This document shows positions 33,480 through 42,479 of a stretch of 64,000 bases of DNA, piece by piece; the stretch's first letter is position 1; each line of letters opens with the position of its first letter. The translations under genes and the position numbers were made by a program. Origin of the DNA: Dactylorhiza incarnata (Eukaryota > Streptophyta > Magnoliopsida > Asparagales > Orchidaceae); NCBI GenBank assembly GCA_033032865.1, contig JAWHQI010000239.1, positions 372,001-436,000 of the forward strand, in the 5' to 3' direction. A model generated the notes under the pieces. The model saw nothing but the letters and a program-made list of their open reading frames with translations, was not told the DNA's origin and ran no database searches.

Positions 33480-33632
33480 CAAGCAGGTCGCAACAGGCTT
33501 TGAGTTTCTGAATTCCGACACCCGGATCAAAAGTTATGACCGTTTTAAAATTGAGTGTATTTTAGGCCAAATCTCGCATCTTCATCGCAACTGTTGTTCA
33601 TCAACCACTCGCAAATGAAGAGCTGAGTGGGA
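33480..33632 (+). repeat. Single divergent satellite-like monomer
   Basis: CCGGATCAAAAGTTATGACC, then GGCCAAATCTCGCAT and CATCAACCACTCGC, matches the satellite consensus block by block in the forward orientation. It is clearly diverged and present once. It lies in the presumed leader of Tat-4, between the LTR and the gag-like fragment. Confidence 0.65.
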
Positions 33633-33639
33633 TAGAAGA

Positions 33640-34254
33640 AGAGAGGGCCGCTAGCTTGTAGCGAGGCCATACTTCGCCCTTCGCGGCAAATGCCACTCCT
33701 GCGGCGGGCTTTCCCTTTATTTAATAATCTGCATTACAGCTTGACGTTTTTAGTATATGGAAACAGAATGAGTACAAGAGAGTGGCAAATAAGAACAGTA
33801 AGCCGCTCGGGCTGTTCGCTGAAGTCGTCCGACTAGTCGCCGAGGCCGTCCGGACTAGTTGCCGAGGCCGCTCGGACTAGTCGCCGAGGTCGCCCGGACT
33901 AGTCGCTGAGGCCGCCGGACTAGTCGCCGATGCCGCCGGACTAGTCGCCGAAGTCGCCCGGACTACTCGACGAGGCCGCCCGGACTACTCGCCGAGGCCG
34001 CTCGGACTAGTCGCCGAGGCCGCCCGGACTAGTCGCCGAGGCCGCCCGGACTAGTCTCCGAGGCCGCCTGGGTTGTTCCTCTGGAGATCGCCGGACAGGC
34101 CGCTGCTAGGTGCGGTCTAGCTATTTCTAGCCGCTGGTTTGGTCCTCCCCACTTGCCCGTCCTTTGTTCATGGTCGAGGGTCCTATTTATAGGCTCTGGG
34201 TCGATGTCGTCACATCCGGTTAGCCGATGACCGGATCCCTACCCGCACGGTCTA
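33640..34254 (-). repeat. Divergent Tat-type LTR with 22-bp repeats
   Basis: The right-hand part of other Tat LTRs is recognisable: GGCAAATGCCACTCCTGCGG..GGGCTTTCC (33687-33715), and further on the TATA box region CTATTTATAGGCT (34192-34204). Between them, about 12 copies of a 22-bp unit (GGACTAGTCGCCGAGGCCGC type, 33810-34075) fill the segment. It is probably the 5' LTR of Tat-4. Its exact ends are unclear. Confidence 0.6.
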
Positions 34255-34830
34255 AATGAAGGAGACCGCCACCTTGGGCGGTTTAAAAGCGGAGACCGCC
34301 CCTGCTGGGTGGCCTTAAGGCGGAGACCGCCCGCCTTGGGCAGTCTGAAGGAGGAGGCCGCCCGCCTTGGGCGGTCTGAAGGAGGAGGCCGCCCGCCTTG
34401 GGCGGTCTGAAGGAGGAGGCCGTCCTCCTTGGGCGATCTGAAGGAGGAGGCCGCCCGCCTTGGGTGGTCTGAAGGAGGAGGCCGCCCGCCTTTGGTGGTC
34501 TGAAGGAGGAGGCCACCCGCCTTCGGCGGTTTGAAGGAGGAGGCCGCCCGCCTTGGGCAGTCTAAAGGAAGAGGCCGCCCGCCTTGGGCGGTCTGAAGGA
34601 GGAGGTCGCCCGCCTTGGGCGGTCTGAAGGAGGAGGCCGCCCCGCCTTCGGCGGTCTGAAGGAGGAGGCCGCCCGCCCTGGGCGGTCTGAAGGAAGAGAC
34701 AGCCCCACCTGGGCGGTTTGAAAGGAGAGGCTGCCTCCACCTGGGCGGTTTGAAGGGAGAGGCCGCCCCCACCTGGGCGGTTTGAAGGGAGAGGCCGCCC
34801 CACCTGGGAAGTTTGAAGGGGGAGGCCGCC
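34255..34830 (-). repeat. 31-bp GC-rich tandem repeat (about 18 copies)
   Basis: The unit is built around GGAGGCCGCCCGCCTTGGGC followed by GGTCTGAA. Each unit contains the inverted repeat CCGCCC...GGGCGG. Because 31 is not a multiple of three, all frames cycle through the same repeat and stay open, giving Pro/Arg/Gly-rich pseudo-proteins on the minus strand. It lies upstream of the TATA box of the divergent LTR, so it may be part of its U3. Confidence 0.85.
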
Positions 34831-34954
34831 CCTTCTTACCACTTTGGGTGTGAAAAAAAAGTTTTTGCGTGTGGTCGGATCCATCCTGGGCGCATAATCT
34901 ATAAAAATGTAGCGGAGAAGGCCTCCTAGGGGAGGATCGCCGATTTCTGGGTCA
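34831..34954. other. Junction between the GC-rich repeat and the satellite
   Basis: The segment contains an A8 run, CTATAAAAATG and the imperfect palindrome CCTCCTAGGGGAGG. It probably marks the outer end of Tat-4. No gene is seen. Confidence 0.4.
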
Positions 34955-37900
34955 ACACCAATGGAGAAAATGTTAACCCATTCAAGCTTGTTTAGAGGTC
35001 GAAATGCAGTGGGTTGAAGTGGTAATGCGAGATTTTGCTCCAAATGACACATAAATTTCAAGATAAAAGAACTCGGTTGTCTGATTTTACCCCCACAACA
35101 ACTTTTTGGAATGAGCTAGGAGTCCTACATTCATTGATGCACAAGTTTTAGCCATTCCAGTTCATTTAGTTGTCAATATATAGCGGTTGCAGCGGTAATG
35201 CGAAATTTAGCTTCAAATGACACCTAAATTTTAAACAGCCATAACTTTTGATCTGGTTGTCTGACTTTTACCCACAACACCTTTTTCAAATATGCTTGGA
35301 GACATACATCCAATGGACCACAATTTTAAACTATTCCAGCTCAATTTAGTGGTCAATAAATAACGGGTTGCAGTGGTAATGAGGGATTTAGCTTCAATTG
35401 ACACATAAACTGTAACAACCATAACTTTTGATCTGGTTGTCCGATTTTTGGGCACATCACCTTTTTGGAATGAGCTCAGAGTTCTACATCCAATGGATAA
35501 CAAGTTTTACCCATTCCAATTCGCTTAGTGGTCAATATACAATGGGTTTGTAATAAGGCATTTAGCTCGAAATGAGACCTAAACTTCAAACATTCATAAC
35601 TTTTAATCCGGTTGTCCGTTTTTCGCCCACAATACCTTTTCTTCATGAGATCGGAGCCCTAAATCCAATGGAGAAATATTTAACCCATTCAAGCTCGTTT
35701 AGATGTCGAAATACGTTGGGTTGTAGTGGTAATGCGAGATTTTGCTCCAAATGACACAAATTTCTAGATGACAGAATTTTTGATGCGGGTTGTAGTGAAA
35801 GTTAGAGATTTATCTCCAAATGACCCTCAAGCATTAAACAACAATAAATTTTGATCCGGCTGTCTGATTTTACACCCACAACACCTTTTTGGAATGAGCT
35901 AGGAGCCCTACATTCATTGATGCACAAGTTTTTGCCATTCCAGATCATTTAGTTGTCGATATATAGCGGGTCGCAGCGGTAATGCGAAATTTAGCTCCAA
36001 ATGACACCTAAATTTCAAAGAGCCATAACTTTTGTTCTGGTTGTCTGACTTTTACCCACAACACCTTTTCGAAATATGCTTGGAGACATACATCCAATGG
36101 ACCACAATTTTAAACCATTCCAGCTCATTTTAGTGGTCAATATACAATGGGTTGCAGTGGTAACGTGGGATTTTGCTTCAATTGACACATAATCTGTAAC
36201 AACCATAACATTTGATCTGGTTGTTCAATTTTTGCGCACATCACCTTTTTGGAATGAGCTCGGAGTCCTACATCCAATGGAGAACAAGTTTTACCCATTC
36301 CAATTCGCTTAGTGGTCAATATACAATGGGTTTGTAATAAGGCATTTACCTCGAAATGAGACCTAAACTTCAAACATTCATAACTTTTAATCTGGTTGTC
36401 CGTTTTTCGCCCACAATACATTTTCAGCATGAGATCGGAGACCTAAATCCAATGGAGAAAATTTTAACCCATTCAAGCTCGTTTAGAGGTCGAAATACAG
36501 TGCGTTGTAGTGGTAATGCGAGATTTTGCTACAAATGACACATAAATTTCAAGATAAAAGAATTTTTGATGCGGGTTGTAGTGAAAGTTAGAGATTTATC
36601 TACAAATGACCCTTAAGCATTAAACAACAATAATTTTTGATCCGGTTGTCTGATTTTACACCCACAACACCTTTTTGGAATGAGCTAGGAGTCCTACATT
36701 CATTGATGCACAAGTTTTAGCCATTCCAGTTCATTTAGTTGTCAATATATAGCGGGTTGCAGTGGTAATGCGAAATTTAGCTCCAAATGACACCTAAATT
36801 TTAAACAGCCATAACTTTTGATCTGGTTGTCTGACTTTTACCCACAACACATTTTTCAAATATGCTTGGAGACATACATCCAATGGACCACAATTTTAAA
36901 CTATTCCAGCTCAATTTAGTGGTTAATAAATAACGGGTTGCAGTGGTAATGAGGGATTTAGTTTCAATTGACACATAAACTATAACAGCCATAACTTTTG
37001 ATCCGGTTGTCCGATTTTTGGGCACATCACCTTTTTGGAATGAGCTCAGAGTCCTACATCCAATGGATAACAAGTTTTACCCATTCCAATTCGCTTAGTG
37101 GTCAATATACAATGGGTTTGTAATAAGGCATTTAGCTCGAAATGAGACCTAAACTTCAAACATCCATAAATTTTAATCCGGTTGTCCGTTTTTCGCCCAC
37201 AATACCTTTTCATCATGAGATCGGAGCCCTAAATCCAATGGAGAAAATTTTAACCCATTCAATCTCGTTTAGAGGTCGAAATACATTGGGTTGTAGTGGT
37301 AATGCGAGATTTTGTTCCAAATGACACATAAATTTCAAGATGAAAGAATTTTTGATGCGGGTTGTAGTGAAAGTTAGAGATTTATCTCCAAATGACCCTC
37401 AAGCATTAAACAACAATAACTTTTGATCCGGTTGTCTGATTTTACACCCACAACACCTTTTTGGAATGAGCTAGGAGCCCTACATTCATTGATGCACAAG
37501 TTTTAGCCATTCCAGATCATTTAGTTGTCGATATATAGCGGGTTGCAGCGGTAATGCGAAATTTAGCTCCAAATGACACCTAAATTTTAAACAGCCATAA
37601 ATTTTTATCCGGTTGTCTGACTTTTACCCACAACACCTTTTCGAAATATGCTTGGAGACATACATCCAATGGAACACAATTTTAAACCATTTCAGCTCAT
37701 TTTAGTGGTCAATATACAACGGGTTGCAGTGGTAATGAGGGATTTAGCTTCAATTGACACAAACAGTAACAGCCATAACTTTTGATCTAGTTGTCCGATT
37801 TTTGCGCACAACACCTTTTTGGAATGAGCTCAGAGTCCTACATCCAATGGATAAGAAGTTTTACCCATTCCAATTCGCTTAGTGGTCAATATACAATGGG

Positions 37901-38477
37901 TTTGTAATAAGGCATTTAGCTCAAAATGAGACCTAAACTTCAAACATCCATAACTTTTAATCTGGCTTGTCCATTTTTCGCCCACAATACATTTTCAGCA
38001 TGAGATCGGAGCCCTAAATCCAATGGAGAAAATTTTAACTCATTCAAACTCGTTTAGAGGTCGAAATACAGTGGGTTGTAGTGGTAATGCGAGATTTTGC
38101 TCCAAATGACACATAAATTTCAAGATAAAAGAATTTTTGATGCAGGTTGTAGTGAAAGTTAGAGATTTATCTCCAAATGACTTCAAACATTAAAGAAAAA
38201 CAACTTTTGATCCGGTTGTCTAATTTTACCCCCACAACAACTTTTTGGAATGAGCTCGGAGCCCTACATTCATTGATGCACAAGTTTTAGCCATTCCAGT
38301 TCATTTAGTTGTCGATATATAGCGGGTTGCAGCGGTAATGCGAAATTGAGCTCCAAATGACACCTAAATTTTAAACAGCCAGAACTTTTGATCCGTTTGT
38401 CTGACTTTTACCCATAACACCTTTTCAAAATATGCTGGGAGACATACATGCAATGGACCACAAATTTAAACTATTCC
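34955..38477 (-). repeat. Satellite array, reverse orientation, 785-bp higher-order repeat
   Basis: This is the same satellite as 21917-23368 but inverted. The landmark TTAACCCATTCAAGCTCGTT recurs at 34973, 35680, 36464, 37250 and 38036, giving periods of 707, 784, 786 and 786 bp. Each higher-order unit holds four distinct monomers of about 178 bp and one partial monomer of about 73 bp. The right edge is cut by the Tat-6 LTR at CTATTCC. Confidence 0.9.
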
Positions 38478-39004
38478 TGTTTACCCAAAAGACCGCTTCC
38501 GAGTAGCCCTTCTCGCAGACCGGGCGGCCTGAGGATGAAGGTCGCCCGGTTCAGGTTCAGCAAAGGTCCATCAGCACCAACCAGCACAAAACCGTGCAGT
38601 CTAACGAGGCAAATTCCAAAAAGCAAGCCGCGGTCTCAAGTCAGATACCGCTCGGGTTGCACCATGAAGGCCAGCAAAGCTCAAGTTCAAAGGGTAAGCC
38701 GCGGTCTCAAGTCGGAGACCGCCCGGGTTGCACCATCGCCTTGGTCGCAGCATCTTCAGTATCAGACCAAAGACAGATCGGAAGAACAAGCCGCCAAGCC
38801 GCGCGGCTTCTTTCTTTTTTTCCTTTCTGTATCCTGTCACCGCCTGCCCATTTCTCCTTTACCCGGGCAGGCGGTTATTTTATCCCTGCCCGTTCGGGGA
38901 GGCCCCCAAGCCTATAAATAGTGGGCGGCAACATTCCCAAAGCACGCACACTCGAATCCAGGAGCTCGCTTGTCTGAGCCGCGGTCTCGAGTTTCCTCTC
39001 TTTC
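38478..39004 (+). repeat. Tat-6 5' LTR, first piece
   Basis: It begins TGTTTACCCAAAAGACCGC and contains TATAAATAG (near 38920). It stops at TTTCCTCTCTTTC, where the Athila-like element begins. It resumes at 58633 with CTTGCGACCTGTCTGACC. CTTGC/CTTTC flanking the insert is its 5-bp target duplication with one change. Confidence 0.9.
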
Positions 39005-39135
39005 TGATGCGTATTCGGCAAGTGCACCGGTCGCTGTCAAGTAATAAAATTGGGAATAGCTTCCCCAAATATCGTCTCTCAAGGAATGCGGGTTCTGGTG
39101 AATGAAATGTGTGGTGAATCGATTGTTATACGAGC
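39005..39135 (-). repeat. Athila-like 3' LTR, first piece
   Basis: TGATGCGTATTCGGCAAGTG matches 57151-57281 of the intact LTR. It is interrupted at GTTATACGAGC by Tat-5. Confidence 0.9.
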
Positions 39136-39911
39136 TGTTGAGGCTGAGATCGCTCCTCCGAAGGAAACCGGAGGCTGCGGGTTGTCGGTTACTTTTTAAG
39201 TAGAAAAAGGGAGACCGCTGGCAGCGATCAAAACCAGACTTCGCCCGCCGCGGTGAATGCCACTCTTGCGACGGGCTTTCCTTTGATTACAAAAAAGAGG
39301 TTACAGCGGGCTGCAAGTGCAGGAAAAAAGAAGCCGGCCGGTCAGACAGTTCGCAAGACGGGAAACTTGAGTCCGCAGCTCAAACAAGCGAGCTCCAAGA
39401 TTCAAGTGTGCGTGCCTTGTGAACAGTGTCGCCCCCTATTTATAGGCTTGGGGGCCTGCCCGAGCGGGCAGGGATAAAATAACCGCCTGCCCGGGTACAG
39501 GAGAAACGGGCAGGCGGTGACGGGATACACAAAAAGGAGAAGTAAATAAGCCGCGCGACTTGGCGGCTTGCCCTTCCGACTTGTCTGACCAGTAGCTAGA
39601 GATGAGGAGGCCAAGGCGATGAGGCTACCCGCTCGGTCTCTGCTATGAAACCGCGGCTTGTTCTTTGACTTTGGACCTTGGCTGCCTCTATTGCATAGGC
39701 CGCGCGACTTCCGACTTGAGACCGCGGCTTGTCCTGTTGGACTTGGGCTCTGATTACCTTTAGTACTTGGAGGCGGCCTGAGTTGTCACAGACTGCCCGG
39801 CCTGTGCTAGCCGGAGCCGATAGACCTCGTTTGACCTGAACCGGGCGACTTAGACCCGCAAACCGCGCGGTCTGGGAGTAACCCTCCTGGAAGCGGTTTC
39901 CCGGGTAAACA
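39136..39911 (-). repeat. 3' LTR of Tat-5
   Basis: This complete 776-bp LTR runs TGTTTACCCGGGAAACC to CCTCAACA on the minus strand. It contains TATAAATAGG in sense (near 39436-39446) and several CCG-NN-CGG motifs. The adjacent GCGGGGATTA (39912-39921) is the likely polypurine tract. Confidence 0.93.
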
Positions 39912-39996
39912 TAATCCCCGCATATTTTTAAATTTCCGTGAAGATTTCGAAAATATCAGTGCTAGCCGGAGATCGCGCCGACTTCACCCTGTTGGT

Positions 39997-40003
39997 TATA
40001 AAT
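39997..40003 (+). promoter_or_regulatory. TATA box of Tat-5 antisense gene 1
   Basis: TATAAAT lies 86 bp inside the 3' LTR boundary and is conserved in Tat-2 (10884-10890). The expected transcription start, about 30 bases on, favours ATG 40101 over the in-frame ATG at 40002, which overlaps this box. Confidence 0.6.
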
Positions 40004-40100
40004 GCTCCAGAAGCTTCGACTCTGGCATAACTCTATTGTTACCACGAGTCACTATTCGCCTGTTGCGGTTAGAACTTTCGGTTTGCACAACTCGAGAAAG

Positions 40101-42119
40101 ATGGTGAACCTGATGGCTGAACTCGAGCTTCTTGAGAAGTCCGGAAAGAACCGTGATAGAGACCGCTCGAAAGAGAAGAAGAAGAAGAAGACGAAGCGGC
40201 CTGATAAGACGGTAACAATTGCCTTTACGAATAAACCGACCGACCTGCCTGTAGGTTTAACAATTGCTTTATCATCTAAACAGGAGGATAGACCGACCGA
40301 ACTGCTCCCTGAGCCAGCAGTTGTTCCGTCGACTAAGGATGAGGCGGGTAGCTCGAACCCGCCGACTAAGGATGGAGCGGGCAGCTCGAACCCGCCCTCA
40401 ATCTTCTCTGTCCAGGGAAACAACCCGCCTTCTCCACCGGGTAGGACAGACCTGGAAGCTGCTTCCTCGAAAGGCGACGGGGATGAGTCCTTCAAGATGG
40501 AAGTTACCCCGTCAGGGGTCTTTCATTTGAAGATAAGGGATGAAGCGGGAGAAGCAGTTGACTCCCCCAAGCCGGACGGTCTGGATTCTCCCATAATCAA
40601 TGTTGAGGACAGCCCGGACAAGCCAACTGTCCCGAAGTCGAAGAAGAGGAAGATGGAGGAGTCCGCTGCGGACAGGCTCCTCCAAAAAATGAAGAAGCTT
40701 AAGGCCAAGAATAAGGCGGCCTCTGGTAAATCGAGAGCGGTCAGGCTGCAGGGCAAATCGCGTGAGAATGAGGTCTCGGAAAGCCTGACCACTCCCTCCC
40801 CTCAGCCGAACGACCAGGCTCTGGTTGATGCGCATAGTATTTCTGTGAGCGACCTTCTCAAAGATTTTGACTCTTTTCAGAAGCAGGATGACCAGCTGAG
40901 AACTTCCGCCGAACTGCAGGCTGCCAACCCGCCAGGGGAAAAAAGATCCGCTCTGTCCGAGGATGCGACCAGCCTTAAGGAGACCATCCTCCCTAAGGTC
41001 GCGGCTGCAGAATCCATACCGGCCTCTGTCGATCACGTGATTGCCGGTCTGCGATTTATGCAGGTGAAGGCGGAGCGGGTAAGAGATCAACTCGCTAGGC
41101 CGCCCCCGCCGCAGCCCAACCTCTTGCTTCAAGGTAAAAAGGCAGCGGATTTCCATTCCGTTCGTTTTTTCATGCCGCGACCTCGAAACAAGTCGCGCGC
41201 TGCGTTATTGAATCCATCGCCTAGCTTCTTTCCCTCCGCTACTCAATTCTCTGCTGCTAAGCGGAGGCAAAGTGAAAGATCGTGGAGAGAACAACGCAGG
41301 AAATTCGATACCGAGCTAACAAGGCGACCTGCCCGCCCGAGTTCAATTCAAACCGCCGCGGCTCGTAAGCGAGGAGAATTTGATGAAAGCGGTTTCATGT
41401 TGAACAATTTTTGACTGTTTCTCTTTTTTGTAGATGATCGTGATTCCATCCTGGAGTCGGGCGAACTGGTGTCCTACCTTCCTCCCTTTGAACCACCTCT
41501 ACTGCGCTCCCCTCTCCCGGATACTCGGATGGAGACCGAGATGTCCCAGCTTCAGAAGAATCTGGAGACGCTTGCCAAGCAGCTGAGGGCAGTGGAGGAG
41601 AGGGAGAAAGTCGCCCAGGACGAGAAAGCCGCGATTCGGGTAGAGCTGGAAGCCGAGCGGAGAGAGCGCCGGGAGAAAGAGAAGGAGCAGCAGGACCAGG
41701 TGGCAGCGTTGACCGCCCGGATTGATCGCGGGAAGAAGGAAGTCCGCAAGCTCGAAGATGACTGTGCCTACTATAGGGACTAATACCTGCATCTGGCCAA
41801 GGAAGCCGGCGGAAGTCGGCGCCCTTTAAACACGGTTGATGAAGGCCGGCGAGGGTCAATCCGCCCGGATGCAGGGACGAGCTCGTCTCTTCCTGCAGCC
41901 GGAACAATCCGCCCAGTTGCTAGTGTTCATGAGTCCGCAGCGAACTTACCTACTCGCACGATTCCTGCGTCGCGAGTGGAGAGAGACGCCGCGCGGATTC
42001 ATAGCATGATCAACCGCCTTAATCATAATATGAACCAAATGCAGGGGACTGTCCTTCAGATTGGCGATCATGTCGCGCAGCTTCACAGAGAGGACGAACC
42101 GAACGATACCCGCCAGTAA
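40101..42119 (+). CDS. Tat-5 antisense gene 1: Lys-rich, coiled-coil protein (one intron, one internal stop)
   Basis: Exon 1 (40101-41364) and exon 2 (41434-42119) are joined by removing 41365-41433, with a GTAAGC donor and TTTTTTGTAG acceptor. The spliced length is a whole number of codons (650 with stop). The N-terminus is basic (KEKKKKKTKRPDK). A Ser/Pro-rich region with a near-duplicated segment (KDEAGSSNPP/KDGAGSSNPP) follows, then a second basic patch (KKMKKLKAKNKAASGK). PSATQFSAAKRRQSERSW ends exon 1, and exon 2 has a Glu/Arg coiled coil. TAA at 41781-41783, where Tat-2 reads on, truncates about 112 residues. The likely role is nucleic-acid binding or assembly. No family is recognised. 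Confidence 0.72.
41365..41433 (+). other. Intron of Tat-5 antisense gene 1
   Basis: This 69-bp GT-AG intron is near the lower size limit for plants. Donor CTC|GTAAGCGAGG and acceptor TTTTTTGTAG|ATGATC are matched in Tat-2 by CTT|GTAAGCGAG and TCTGCAG|ATGATC, although the intron body has diverged. Both copies splice to the same phase. Confidence 0.75.
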
Positions 42120-42435
42120 TGAGCGGTGTTGGGATACAACTTTGTAATATGGTTTCAATTCGGTCCTTTGGATAATTCGCCTGAATCTGATTTTGTGATA
42201 TTCGACCTGTTTACTCAGGCCGTGCGGCTTCAATATTCAATTTTACTTTTTTAGCCTTCATGCTGTTGATTGATGCCTGAGTTATTTTTCATAAGCCGCT
42301 CGGCTTGCCTTCGTGGCTTTGTAATTCGCTTTTTTCAATTTATGCAATCTATCGCTGACTTTTGTGATGATATATTCGCGCGGGTTGATCATCTAGCCGC
42401 GATTTGACCTTTGCTAAGTGCAGATCATCCGTTCT
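42120..42435. other. Intergenic spacer between the two antisense genes
   Basis: The noncoding spacer contains several CCG-NN-CGG motifs (GGCCGTGCGGCTT near 42219, AAGCCGCTCGGCTTG near 42293). It leads into the TATA box of gene 2. Confidence 0.5.
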
Positions 42436-42444
42436 TATAAGTAG
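42436..42444 (+). promoter_or_regulatory. TATA box of Tat-5 antisense gene 2
   Basis: TATAAGTAG lies 44 bases before ATG 42480. The equivalent box in Tat-2 is 8266-8274. It suggests gene 2 has its own promoter rather than being read from gene 1. Confidence 0.6.
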
Positions 42445-42479
42445 CGTCCTTCCGAAGTTCTTCTTACCAGAATTTCGAG

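Larger units (their letters stand above)
26217..34954 (-). mobile_element. Decayed, internally deleted Tat-related element Tat-4
   Basis: Minus-strand order from right to left: divergent LTR with GC-rich repeats, short leader and gag-like start, integrase C-terminal remnant, conserved 3' block, four stem-loops, noncoding region, 76-bp tandem array, and the LTR-proximal polypurine motif TGCGGGGATTATG at 26217-26229. RT, RNase H and most of integrase are missing. No typical 3' LTR follows the polypurine motif; the 5S palindrome stands there instead. The limits of the element at both ends are inferred. Confidence 0.6.

Noticed and set aside
34239..35061. Long Pro/Arg/Gly-rich minus-strand ORFs
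   Set aside because: They are translations of the 31-bp tandem repeat, which is open in all frames by composition. Their ends run into satellite sequence.
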